NCBI RefSeq assembly: GCF_000003605.2
Contig: NW_003129357.1
Span: forward strand, 731,893 to 757,679
Direction: 5' to 3'
From: Saccoglossus kowalevskii
Taxonomy: Eukaryota > Hemichordata > Enteropneusta > Harrimaniidae
Length of the DNA: 25,787 nucleotides
Positions 11,001-20,741 of the stretch are shown one piece after another (position 1 is the stretch's first letter; each line of letters begins with the position of its first letter). Under the pieces are notes generated by a model that saw only the letters and a program-made list of their open reading frames with translations, did not search any database and was not told where the DNA came from. The position numbers and the translations under genes were made by a program.

Positions 11001-12494
11001 CCTCGAGTATTTGGAGATATCAGGAGACCGTGACAAATTCATGTATTCGCTGCATTGCTATTTACGCCGCCTGGAATCTGCTTAGTTGAATGTTCTTTTC
11101 GCTTCTTGAAAAAAATGGCTTAAATCATGACTAAATCAGTCGTTGCATTCTAATTTGATAATGGTATCTACCTGTCATCGTGAATGGCCCTCCGTCTTCA
11201 TACTTTGCACCGCTTGGTGGTGGTACGCTTTCGTTGAAATATAAGAAGTCGGCAGCAGTGCCACTAACCCGCAGATGACATGGTTGAAGTCCTCGTGCTA
11301 ATGTCAGCAGTCGTGGTGAACTAAGATAAACAAAAATTCTAGTGATTAATTATACATGTATCTTTATCTTTTTTACCATCTTGCGTTGGGTACTTTGCGA
11401 TAGTTTGACAACTTCTGATAAAGTGACAACCTCTGTCACCATTCACTGCCATTCATATCAGTGGACAGATTTAGACCAGATTTATTGCGCGCCCTCACGC
11501 GACGCATTGGGTGAGTATTCATGTCAGGAAACTTCCGTGACTCAGCATACGAACTTGTATACAAGTAGATACAGCACTATTTTCGAATGGGCATAACCCC
11601 GCCCATTTTGACATGTGCCTTTGTGAGTATCAATGCAGACAACTGCGTCGTGACATCAAGATGAATGACTACACAATTATAATAGAAGTCCTTGGTAGAC
11701 TGAATAAAGATGTTTTCCCGTCTAGATACTTTAATTGGGCTGTACTCAGAGTCACATGCTTTTCACGCTGTGCTAAGGTCCAATGCATGACCTCTCATAT
11801 CGGGAAAAACATCTACACAGGCAAGTCTAGTTAATAAAGTAAGTAATTTATTAACCATTCATAAATCGTTATCTTGCATGACCAGACACTCGCAGTGTCA
11901 TAAAATGAAAGGTTAATAAAGTATTACAGTAATAAATAAAAACAAATATTGCGATTTATATTTTAAAAAAAAAACGTTTAAATAATATCTAGGGAAATGC
12001 ACTAATTTCTTCCGAAATCAACAACAGCAGGAGTAAACGCCCTGCAGTTATATAACATTATATCAAAAATCCGTCATAGTCCTACCAATAAATTAGTATA
12101 TATATAAAAACCAATTAAAACTTATCTTCAATACCAAAGTGACAGTTATCATGACACTTCCCATACATAACAGCTGTACTGTAAAACTCAGCTGATGTGC
12201 ACATACCTCAAGTCCGCTTCATTCATGCCCTACCCCAAACAAAAAACAACCTTCAGAACCACAAAGTATACATGTACAATGAACTAATCATGGTTATATA
12301 TTCACACGTGGCCTTTACCTGAGAGAGAAAATGTAAATGGAAAGTATCTCACCTGAAGTTAAGTGCGTGATAGACCCAATGTTTACGAATCATGAAGGCG
12401 TCGATCGCTACAGATAAGAATTTATCGCTGACTGTAGTTAGTGAAACATCAGTACTGACATCAACACTACTGTAAACAATCGTACTCTTCTTAA

Positions 12495-12539
<45 letters not shown>

Positions 12540-12672
12540 ACTGGTGAGACTCCTCAACGTCCACCGACGGTCTTAAAACTGTCGTTGATTGTATCCGATC
12601 GAATCGTAGACATGCATGAACAGTGACACACACGACTAAAACGATATAAGATCTGACAAAGACGTTAGCCAT
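4887..12672 (-). CDS. HPSE: heparanase (GH79 endo-beta-glucuronidase), complete nine-exon gene
   Basis: Coding exons, in transcript order, are 12672-12353, 11320-11172, 10435-10265, 10133-9956, 9599-9348, 7404-7293, 6601-6468, 6202-6053 and 5046-4887, giving 1626 bp and 541 residues. Residues 1-20 form a signal peptide, so the enzyme should be secreted or lysosomal and cut heparan sulfate. The TIM-barrel core carries the acid/base Glu214 in WELGNEPN and the nucleophile Glu336 in IWLGETG. The C-terminal beta-sandwich keeps the cysteine pair (Cys434 and Cys540) matching the human disulfide Cys437-Cys542. Sequons occur at Asn136, 198, 223, 283, 438 and 457. The start is ATG with G at -3 and +4. 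Oddities are a 14-Asn run, a very short linker region, loss of basic residues in both heparin-binding segments, and one GC-AG intron. A nearly identical 3' end lies on the opposite strand at 261-1172. A heparanase-2-type protein is less likely because both catalytic glutamates are kept. Confidence 0.93.
5047..6052 (-). other. heparanase intron 8
   Basis: A GT-AG intron of 1006 bp. It contains an imperfect direct repeat around TCATGTGGGCGTATGG (about 5162, 5210 and 5236) and nothing else recognised. It is not alignable with the plus-strand intron 411-1012 beyond the splice sites. Confidence 0.8.
6053..6202 (-). CDS. heparanase exon 8
   Basis: Runs from acceptor TGCATTGTAG to donor CATCCAG|GTAAAC and is 150 bp. 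It encodes TTYPPGSVTVYILSVNNN, QSTIVSLSAGSLRLGVDQYL and TYPPAEGVTS, part of the beta-sandwich domain (human GDLTLYAINLHN... and DKYLLRP). It is nearly identical to plus-strand exon 261-410. Confidence 0.92.
6468..6601 (-). CDS. heparanase exon 7
   Basis: Runs from acceptor CACTACAG to donor AATGG|GTTAGT and is 134 bp. It encodes DYWLSVLYKRLVGQRVLSVK and then ...NTLRAYAHCTNTN, matching human DYWLSLLFKKLVGTKVL and YLHCTNTDN. Cys434 is the conserved disulfide partner. Confidence 0.93.
6820..7262. repeat. 221-bp tandem duplication in heparanase intron 6
   Basis: The unit from TTTTATAAAATGGCTGCAAT to CTTTAATTTCATTGAT occurs at about 6820-7041 and again at about 7041-7262, offset exactly 221 bp. 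I see about three mismatches (for example ATAAAAC/ATGTAAC and CACGGCC/CACTGCC), so the duplication is recent. Confidence 0.95.
7287..7292 (-). other. non-canonical GC splice donor (GCAAGT)
   Basis: The intron begins GCAAGT immediately after the conserved PLP codons, and its acceptor is CACTACAG at 6609-6602. Positions +3 to +6 match the U1-complementary consensus, as is usual for GC-AG introns. No GT donor gives an in-frame join to exon 7 without adding unrelated residues. Confidence 0.85.
7293..7404 (-). CDS. heparanase exon 6 (GC donor)
   Basis: Runs from acceptor ATACACAG and is 112 bp, encoding WLDKLGVAAKYGLQVVIRQN then FFGGHLGLIDDDVIPLP, matching human [20 protein letters not shown]/FFG. 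Homology requires the exon to end at CCG (7293), because exon 7 resumes with DYWLS as in human PLPDYWLS. The next bases are GCAAGT, so the donor is GC rather than GT. Confidence 0.9.
7567..7838. mobile_element. TTAA-flanked MITE, copy 1 (in heparanase intron 5)
   Basis: Flanked by TTAA at 7567-7570 and 7835-7838. The terminal inverted repeats read AGAGCGGCAGTCGTCACGC at the left and AGGGCGGTGGTCGTCACGC at the right (reverse complement), followed by similar GCATGYGCGA-like sequence. The TTAA target suggests piggyBac-type mobilisation, but no transposase is present. The interior includes ATATAAACAAAGATGGCGAC, shared with the copy at 25497. A 24-codon frame starts at the ATG at 7629 and is not assigned a function. 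Confidence 0.8.
8556..9218. mobile_element. foldback / long-terminal-inverted-repeat element in heparanase intron 5
   Basis: The arm at about 8556-8701 is matched in reverse complement by the arm at about 9061-9218. The best stretch is AAAGAAATCCCGACTGGAC followed by an almost identical CATCTGC-GGC inner end. A TTCTTTTTTGTTTTACAA block and TTAATTGT also match. The interior of about 360 bp has no transposase frame but includes a small hairpin (CCGGAG...CTCCGG, 9018-9037). The exact ends and target-site duplication are not resolved, so the superfamily is unknown. Confidence 0.75.
9253..9336. mobile_element. small hairpin insertion with 6-bp flanking direct repeat
   Basis: An 18-base perfect inverted repeat (CACGGTTACTAAAAAAGA at 9259-9276 and its complement at 9312-9329) encloses a 35-base loop. 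It is flanked by TTTAGA at 9253-9258 and 9331-9336, which looks like a target-site duplication. In the heparanase transcript it begins 18 bases into intron 5. Confidence 0.6.
9348..9599 (-). CDS. heparanase exon 5 (nucleophile exon)
   Basis: Runs from acceptor GATTCTGTAG to donor TTCAT|GTGAGT and is 252 bp. It encodes FHQYYL (human HHYYL) and TIWLGETGST with the nucleophile Glu336, then SDLSKTYVAGFM (human LLSDTFAAGFM). Confidence 0.94.
9956..10133 (-). CDS. heparanase exon 4
   Basis: Runs from acceptor AAATAACAG to donor AAAGGG|GTGAGT and is 178 bp. It completes Glu214 of NEPN and encodes PNLFPDKANTS and NLLFGPDVTKPSASS. GPDV is conserved. The arginines that follow in the human second heparin-binding segment are replaced by KPSASS. 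Confidence 0.93.
10265..10435 (-). CDS. heparanase exon 3
   Basis: Runs from acceptor ATTTTAAG to donor GAAACG|GTAAGT and is 171 bp. It encodes DDWDVINEFANKVGW, SMIFGLNVLIR and KGYKVNWELGN. The last is the run-up to the acid/base glutamate, whose codon is split across the exon 3-4 junction. It aligns with human LIFGLNALLR and GYNISWELGN. Confidence 0.94.
10436..11171 (-). other. heparanase intron 2
   Basis: A GT-AG intron of 736 bp. I read part of it for a phase-compatible cassette exon that could encode the missing linker and found none without stops. No repeat is recognised. Confidence 0.7.
11172..11320 (-). CDS. heparanase exon 2
   Basis: Runs from acceptor TTTATCTTAG to donor GACAG|GTAGAT and is 149 bp. 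It encodes SPRLLTLARGLQPCHLRVSG followed by TAADFLYFNESV, matching human [28 protein letters not shown]. The exon ends GPFTMT only about 22 residues after the conserved ADFLYF, which is where the human linker would begin. Confidence 0.92.
11321..12352 (-). other. heparanase intron 1
   Basis: A GT-AG intron of 1032 bp, AT-rich. It holds two short plus-strand open frames without recognisable similarity and one possible small inverted-repeat element (11696-11829). Confidence 0.75.
11696..11829. repeat. possible small inverted-repeat element
   Basis: TAGACT...AGATGTTTTCCCG at the left is matched by CGGGAAAAACATCT...AGTCTA at the right, giving imperfect inverted ends about 130 bp apart. No target-site duplication is evident, so this may be chance or a decayed MITE. 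Confidence 0.3.
12353..12672 (-). CDS. heparanase exon 1 (signal peptide, poly-Asn tract, start of the 8-kDa-equivalent region)
   Basis: Starts with ATG (GCGATGG context) and encodes 106 codons plus AG before donor CTTCAG|GTGAGA. Residues 1-20 are hydrophobic (MANVFVRSYIVLVVCVTVHA). Residues 46-59 are asparagine. KFLSVAIDAFM aligns with the human FLSITIDASL segment. A possible 3' splice site (GTCTTTCAG) lies 9 bases before the ATG, so an upstream non-coding exon is possible. Confidence 0.88.
12496..12537 (-). repeat. (AAC)14 coding microsatellite, poly-asparagine
   Basis: Fourteen uninterrupted AAC codons (GTT on the plus strand) in exon 1 give Asn46-Asn59 between the signal peptide and the first conserved heparanase segment. 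A pure trinucleotide run is likely to vary in length between individuals without breaking the frame. Confidence 0.95.
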
Positions 12673-15600
12673 CGCAACAACCTGAAAGACTTGACGGTAA
12701 AAATTATTGCAAACAAACTTAACTGCCTCAGGGCGTCTGAAAATTTTGCAGCGTGAACACCTTTCAAGAAATTGAACTTTGGAACAACGCCCCCTGCGTT
12801 AAGTATGTGCGTGACTAGTATGTTAGTATTTTCGCCTGTCGTTTAATCCAGGGAGTCTTAGATGGGTGGGGTAATTAATGGTAATTGGGTTGCATTGTAT
12901 TTGCATTTAGGTACACTAAGGCAATTCGAAGCGCAAGTCATGTTTCATTAATTCATCTAACGAATATTTAGTTACGTTTTCATTATACGTAGAATCATAC
13001 TATGTGTTTTATCAAGATGTTATGTAAAGTAAAATTAATTTTAAAAAATCCAGAATATCAGAAGTTATCACCACTGCCCCTTTTAAGAGCGTACTTCGAA
13101 CAACAAAGCATTTATTTAAGGCATAAAAGTTACAGGTGAGAAGTCACTCTTAAATACTTTCATTCTTCTATTTTGTCGATTCTTTCATTGTCTGTAGCAA
13201 GCTAATTGTTATTACCTGTAGTCTATGGTGAATCTACTTCCGGTGTGAAACCTAAACTATTGATCATGTTGCTCGTTAATAGCGCCACCAAGACTTGTTC
13301 AACACTATTATTTGGTATATTTTATATCTAGTTCCCAGATATTTAACATGCAGCAGAGATTTTCCAAGATATCGAATTGTAACCGTCTAGTTACTAACAC
13401 ATATCAGTTTGTCACTTTATATGTATAATTTGTAACATACAATCGCACATGAACAAATGATCAAGCCCAACTTTTGTATTTTTGGAAATCGCCAGAGGTG
13501 GCGCTTTACGAAGAGCGAGAACTTGCAAGTATACATGTACGACAGAGAGACAGAATCCAACATTTTCAGTATGGACATACTTTTTTTTCAAATATTTTAG
13601 CGTCAGGCGACAGTTCCGGGCATCGAATGTCACTGTTCGCTCTTCTGACTTTATATGCATATTGCAAGTGAGAGTACTGACATATGGCGAATTTTCTTCA
13701 CAGAAACCGTGAGGACATTCCCTATAAATTGCTTGTAAGTATAGCAATGTATACATTTTCCGAAATAAAGAGAATGATTGTTCGAACGATACAATTATTG
13801 GAGTATGCCTTTCTAGTTTCTAGTCGTTCATTCATCTTCCATTACTGAGATACTCATTGACGCGGTATTGAAATAAAGAATCGTGTCTCAAGTGCTGTTT
13901 TGACGCATCACAAATCAGATCTCATCGAAGTGTGTAGACTAATGGCCTCCGAAATCTCGTTGAGAACGAGCGAGCCACGAGACTTTACTGTGACCTTCAA
14001 ATATAATCTCCCCGCAAGAAACTCCCGTCACGGCGTTTAATGTTCACCTGACCTATGTAACCATGGCAATCGGAACGATGGACACATTGACGTGACGGAG
14101 ATTTAATTTCTGTGTGTGTTTTTCAGAAATTAATATTGGGAAAAAAAAACTGCCGCGGCATGTATTTTTATATGTGGAATAAGAGACAAAACTGTGCAAA
14201 TATGTATTATTCGGAAAATTCAACAATCATGTGTTCAAACAGAGATATTAAAATAGCTCTCAGAAGATGCATACATGTACATTGCAAATCAGCTGTTCAC
14301 TCACGTGTTTATTGACTGAATGACAAGGATTTAAAACCGATTAATAATGTGAGCTGTCTCCAGTGCTACTTTTATCGTATGTAAATTGTTAATTTCCGGC
14401 CCTATATAGCAACTGAATTCTTAACCACTGAACAAAAGTACGCGTCGCTATATTTTGGGAGCAATGCTGTAAAACCCACAAAATGTAAAAGTGCCCCGGG
14501 TACATTTTCCTGTGTACACAGACACTAGTATTTGAATTGTAAATATAGTATCCAATCCGAGTCGTCATACAAGTGCCACGTTTCAGTTAGTCACCAATTC
14601 GCTAAGCAGGGACCACTGCAACATTTGGATACCATCTAATTGAGTCATTAAGAAAACAGTATTACATTATAGTCTAATAGGACACATCGGTGATAACGAC
14701 CTGTCGGACGTAGTTTTTGTAATGGGTATTTAGCAAATTGTTTAACAGTGAATTTTGCATTGTAGTGTGTTATGCATTGTATATGCTACCACAGTGTTTG
14801 TACATGTAGTAAATTCAATTATGTGGAATACTGGCATATTAAAGTAGTACAATGTATTATGTGGACAAAATAAAATGACGTAGCAGTATGTAAATACAGT
14901 AAAAGGTGACGTAATGTACATTACACAGGTCACGGATATTAAACGATAACTTTAGATAACCCTTCAAATTTTTATTTAATAAGTTGGCAATTAGATGCAA
15001 GCATATTTTTTTCAACATGTTGTCACTCATATTCAGTACGTATGGCGTCAGACTATGATACAATTACTTACGGATCACAATTATCTATGTATGTCGGAAA
15101 ATTGCTATCCTGGTATGACACCGTGCTGTGAATGACAAATACGTTTGTTGTATACGTAATTAGAAGCGCGAAGTAAAAAAAAACAGTTTAGAAAAGCACA
15201 TGCATTTTGTACTGCTAAAACCCCCCATTTCATGCGTCAGAGTCTTTCTCTTTCTTTGAATAAAGTTCAAAGTACGTGTTGTGTTTGTATTACTCCTGTG
15301 GGTAAACCCGACTAACTATATGCTGCGGGGACAGTCGATATGTACACATCTGAGTCTGCTACATAGATAACGCCTTCCCTCGTTGACGTGACAAGGTCGA
15401 CAGTCACGGTTGACATTTAACACTGGAGTGATAAGATTTCATGTTACCATGGTAATGAGGAAATGTTGCAGTTACGATGCTCGTTCCGGTGTGTATAACT
15501 GAGTTTTTACGTCATAGTCGATTGGCTATATTGTGAATCTTTATTGCTCTTTTTTTTTTTAAAATGATTCTGTTATTTTATCTCTTATTTTATTGCATTC

Positions 15601-15734
15601 CATCCTTTTGTATATGTGTGTAACGTAATGACAACGTTCCTGTGATTCATTTATTAGAACTCCGTAATTTACGGAAAATTAATGGATGCAATCAACTCAT
15701 AATACCGTCAAACAATTGAGACAATTTTCAAATT
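12673..15734. other. upstream region of the heparanase gene, no further gene recognised
   Basis: The first few hundred bases should include the 5' UTR and promoter of the minus-strand gene, but I see no convincing TATA box. A palindrome GTTACCATGGTAAT at 15443-15456 resembles an RFX X-box. The open frames, such as those around 13412-13756, show no family features. Confidence 0.55.
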
Positions 15735-15865
15735 TACGTGTAATACAATTAAAGATAATTATCGTGTTAAATCTACGTGTTACGTGTAATACAATTCACG
15801 GCGATAATCGTGTTTAGTTATACACGTTACGTGTAATACAATCCATCATAGTAATCAAGTAACAT
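15735..15865. repeat. degenerate outlier of the 33-bp minisatellite
   Basis: The motif TTACGTGTAATACAAT recurs near 15735, 15780 and 15830, the same core found in the array at 17041-18115. The three copies are irregularly spaced. Confidence 0.6.
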
Positions 15866-16400
15866 GTAAAGACTGTATTCAGTACATTGGACATACAATC
15901 AGGTAATTCTAAAGCAACTCTAAAATATTTGAAATATTTAAACACTTGCACGATTCTGAAAAAAAACTAACAGTACAGCGTCATGATTTTCTGTAACGGT
16001 TTGTTGTCTGTTGCCATTACGAGAACACATTTGATTTTCCGTATTTCCGATTCAAGGACATCATCAAGGGTTAAACTCGGTTGCAATGCAGTTCAGGCAA
16101 TGGTCGCAGTATTTCTGTGTGTGACCTATGTATAATGTCACCTGTCTGTTTCAATATGAAAGTTATGAACAGATATTCGTAATTTGCAAAATGTTCACAC
16201 AGACCGCCGAGCTACAATCATGTACAAAGGATATAAAAAGACTTTACACTTAATACTAATATAATACCTATTTATGCTAATAAAGTTTTGGTCGTAGTTA
16301 ACAAGGTATAGATACGTATTTTGCTGTTGCTCTAATGTTATATTTCGTTAAATTATACAGCTTTTCAGAGTCGTCATATGTAACAAAATTCAAGAAATAT
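15866..16400. other. AT-rich stretch, nothing recognised
   Basis: I see no exon, RNA gene or repeat structure here. Confidence 0.5.
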
Positions 16401-16565
16401 TTAAAGCGGGGGAGTCGTCACCTACGCATGCGTAAGGTGGCCATAGCGTGTCATTGTTTGCAAACAAGCGTCCACCCATGAGCCTTTGCGTAATTAGAAT
16501 ATGTTGCTATCGTCGCTTGCGTCTCAATTCCCGCGCGTGCGCAGGTGACGACCCTCCCGCTTTAA
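16401..16565. mobile_element. TTAA-flanked MITE, copy 2 (different interior)
   Basis: TTAA occurs at 16401-16404 and 16562-16565. The terminal inverted repeats AGCGGGGGAGTCGTCACCT and AGCGGGAGGGTCGTCACCT differ at two positions and continue into CGCAYGCG. The ends are related to the element at 7567-7838, but the roughly 100-bp interior is unrelated. It has no coding capacity. Confidence 0.8.
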
Positions 16566-17040
16566 TTTTGCTCAGTGTCCGTGTTTATCACGCAGATGTG
16601 TGAGACCGACTGACAACGTCATATACTCGTATGCAAAGCGGCATCCCAATTAACTGCCCAAAGTCCGGGCATACTTATGTACAACCATATTGTTAATGCA
16701 TTTTTACAAATCAGGGACGGTTATTCATTGTGCACTGACCATTTATATTCATCAATGTCTTTACAGCGTCGTTTGAAAATATTTGAAAATACAGTTTAAA
16801 CTATCAATTATTCTGACCCGGGAAAGCCACAAATGTCAGAACCATGCAAAAATATTGATAACTCAAATTATCAAACAATTCGGACGTGTCTTTTCTGAAA
16901 ATAGTTTTCTCAATTAGTTTGCAATTGTTTGTTGCGCTGGAAACCTCTCACCAATGTCCAAGAAAATAGTTATAAAATTGAACTATTTCAATGAGACTGT
17001 AAGCCGGAGCTACATAAAAAAAACAAAGTAATGTTAAACT

Positions 17041-18115
17041 ATTACATACGATACTCAGGTAACGTATCACACAATTCATTTTAGTAAACATTACATTACG
17101 ACATTCAGGTTACTTGTAATGCAATCCATCATAACGATTTATACAATTGATACGCAATTAATTACGTGTAACACAGCTCGTCACGTCAATCATGTGACAT
17201 ATAAAACATTGATCATATTATTGTTGTTACTCGTGAATGAAAACCACATTAGTTGTAATCCATTGCAAAACGATAAATCCAACACCAAGCTTCCACAATA
17301 CTGAACTTGATTTTGATACAACTAATTATATTAGGATTGCGAAACAAAATGTCTAATTCACAACGACAATGAAGTTACCTCTAACACAATTCACCGCAAC
17401 ACTGGGATTATGTATAATCTATCTCGTGACAATACGGAGATTACGTATGATATAATTCGTCTAGATACTAAGATTACGTGTAATAATACTAACCTCACAG
17501 CCAGGTTAGTTGTAATCCAGCACACAGCGGTAAATCGAACACGACAAGTCGACAGGATGCTGAAGTTGATTTTAATACAATTTACGGTGATGTTGAGATT
17601 GCGCCGAAATATAATTCGTAACGATAAAGAGTTTTCGTCTAATGCAATTCACCGCGACACTAAGATCGTGTCTATTACAATTCGTCACGTTAATGACCTT
17701 ACTTGTATTACAATTCGTCACATTACAATTTGACACGATACTAAGGTTACGTATAATACGGTTTGTCACATGCTGAGATATAGTGTAATGAACTATACCA
17801 ATATACCAATATTGCCAATATACTGAGGATAGGTGTAATACAGTTCATTACAATACTGGCGTTACGTGTAATACAGTTCGTTACAATACTGATGTTACGT
17901 GTAATACAGTTCATCACAATACTGACGTTAGGTATAATACACTTTGCTACTCTACTGAGGTTACGTAATACAGTTTGTTGCAAAACTGACGCTACGTGTA
18001 ATACAGTTTGTTGCAAAACTGACGTTACGTGTAATACAGTTTGTTGCAAAACTGACGTTACGTTACTGTACTGAGGTTATGTGTAATACAATTCGACACG
18101 ATACTGGGGACTACG
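17041..18115. repeat. 33-bp-period minisatellite with degenerate left flank
   Basis: From about 17830 to 18060 the unit AATACAGTTTGTTGCAAAAC + TGACGTTACGTGT (33 bp) repeats in tandem, three units near the right end being almost identical. To the left, variants of TTACGTGTAATACAATTCGT at looser spacing reach back to about 17041. Because 33 is a multiple of three, long open frames with an 11-residue period appear on both strands; these are repeat artefacts. Confidence 0.85.
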
Positions 18116-20700
18116 TCTACGACCAAATACCTAATTCCATGCTAACAACAGGATACTCTCAGACGAAAGACCCCCACAGACGCAGGAGGAAGTGTACTAT
18201 AGCTTTACTATATCACTTTTAGTTCTTTAAGTTCAAGTTTGTATTTAGTATACGTTGTCAACCATCTTGATGTTCTAGCAAGGAGTTGAGGGTCAAATAT
18301 AATATCACAACATCCGTTGCAAAAAAATATTTCATCCATAACTTGCGAATTAGTTCAAATTAGTTCAAATTAGTTCAAATTGTCATTGTGAATATTACTC
18401 ATGTATATAATTATAATAATGGAAATTAGAATATTGTAAAGAAACGACAAGAGGGTAAAACAATAACAAAAATATTTTGAACTGATATACTATTTTATTC
18501 AAATGTTTCGGTGAAAAAATAGATTAATGAGTCACGTGATCATCTGCATGAGGTATGCGAGTTCACTAATAACTCAAGGCTGTCCAGCTGCCCGGTGACT
18601 ATAACATTCATTCGTACACATGCCCCTGTTTCGAATACATCACTGTAGCTTGCGGAAATTGCTTCGGCTTGTGGGTCATTAATCTGCCCTTTTTTAGGCG
18701 ATCGATCTATTTTAACATAGGCGCCAGGAGAAGACAAACTGCGGTTTTTTTTTGCTATTGGTTTTTGGTTGTTATAGAGATCGTCTTCGGTTATTATTGT
18801 GCTACAGTGGCGACATTAGACATTAAATACGTAACGAAGCATACGGCATTGGTGAGCATGTTGTAGATTTGAACAGGGCTATTACTCTACCGGGGTTGCA
18901 ACTTTATTGCCACAACTTTTCCAAGAACAGCATAATCACACTCTCTATCAATGCTTGCAGGTGTTTTTTTCTCTTCAAAATAATTACATTGTCTTCCGAT
19001 TCGCTTCCAACCGCGCCCCTGACGAACGAGTAACCATACCACCTGTTTGCTTCATTATCTCGTTGAAAGCCCCTACCAAATGCACAAACCACGCGACATA
19101 CTCATGAGAAAAATCGAATCACACGTTCTTGCCAATTTTTGGAATTATATATATATAATAACCCAGCCAACAGAGCGGGGGGATATGAATTCCGTCATTT
19201 GCTCTGCACACAGGGGGTTAATTGTACGTACATCCAAGCGGAGATTACTATTATATTACCGCTTTTATGAATTAAACAGATATCCGTGCCGTAACTAAGC
19301 AGCAGCGCTATCTCAGGTGCATATATGTTTACCACAATGTACGCTAAAACGGTGCTTTTGTGTGTGTGTTTTTTCCAAAGCACAACATGGGGACACGCTT
19401 TATATGTTGAACGTGCACGTTTTTTTTGGAGAAGAAGTAAAATACAGTCAATTAACTTTTCCCATTTCAGTCACACGTCGCATCGACAATTTGAACCGTA
19501 TGGTATATATTACGCTGATGATGAAATTATAGGGCGCATACAATTTATATTAGTTGTCAAAGAAACGAGATTACAGGTAATCAAATCGCGACAGGATACG
19601 TTTGTCATTTTGTGACACCCATTCTCACACCCATAAAAATTCGCGCGTCGTGATGAGAATTTCACACAAAACGCTCATGTGAGTTTATTTGTGTTATATA
19701 ATCATTCGAAGTCACCAGAAATTGTGTCCAATGTCCAATTGTTACCCTAAGTACGCCACTAAAACAGGTCCGGTGCGGCGTATTCGTAATTATATTTTTT
19801 TTTTGCAGAAACATACATGATGACACATTTTAAGCTGTAGCAATTGTCATCGGTCATTATGGGGTGATATTTACATAAATCGACGTCACTGCCGTGTCAC
19901 AAACGCACGTGCTTCGTCTAGACACAACTGAAGGTGCCGCCAACTGACGTGTTTATAGTTTCATTCAAATTCGACTGCCGTTCTCGAAACTGTACATGTT
20001 ATTATTAATAGTGCGTAAAAACAACATTTTCAGAACATTGTCAATTCCAGGCACATTGCGGTTCATGGGTGCTTTGAAATCCACATGCTCTATATAATTT
20101 ACTATTAGAAACTGAAATCGTACACAGAGAAATGAAATCCAACTAATCCTGCGTTTGTAGAAGGATCGAATGTCACCAAACGATTGGTTGCTGGGAAACA
20201 CACTTTGTTTTTCCTCTACATCTTGAGTACATCTATTACCGATTGACCGGTTCATGCTTTAATTCAGGTCGTCTATATTCCGATCATGAAATTAGAAAAA
20301 AACGACCAATAGTTGATGCTAAGATCGTCATAGCTATGGTTTTAAATTAAAGAATTGAAATTGGTGGTGAGCATGTTTTATTCAATCGTTGAAAATGTAT
20401 GAGTTCACTGTTCTTTCTGCTTTTGACGTGACTATATTTAGTGCACGAGTAAACATAATGGTTTTACATTACGATTTCTCCATATGAGAGGCCAACAAAT
20501 CAAATGAAGGGAAATCGAAAATTTTGTAAAGAGATTCATTCACGTGAAATAGAAAATGGCAAGAACATATGTGATTTCATGCGATTGCGCTATTGTATGA
20601 TATTTCATAAATTGATCGATTATTAAAGACGATTTCCCGGCAACCGACAAGGGTGGGCAGCTGGTTGCAGGTCGTGGGAACGATTTGGTAATTCGCCGTC
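18116..20700. other. AT-rich stretch with no recognised gene
   Basis: It includes a 10-bp tandem repeat AATTAGTTCA (3.4 copies, 18349-18382). The minus-strand frame at 18540-18737 looks protein-like in composition but has no ATG at its start and no family I recognise. The other open frames appear to be chance. Confidence 0.5.
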
Positions 20701-20741
20701 GCTGTTATACCGGTAGTTCAGACAGTAAAAAGTAAACAATA

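Noticed and set aside
11342-11834. Two short plus-strand frames within heparanase intron 1
   Set aside because: No similarity or signals, and antisense to a well-supported gene.
17410-18049. Long open frames on both strands in the 33-bp array
   Set aside because: A 33-bp period keeps any frame open with an 11-residue repeat. There is no domain, start context or splice evidence.
18540-18737. Protein-like minus-strand frame (SSPGAYVKIDRSPKKGQ...)
   Set aside because: It has no ATG at its start, the region upstream is a poor splice acceptor (A-rich in transcript sense), and no family is recognised. It could be a decayed exon, but this cannot be supported.
19965-20255. Minus-strand open frame of 96 codons
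   Set aside because: No family similarity seen and no splice-site or promoter support.
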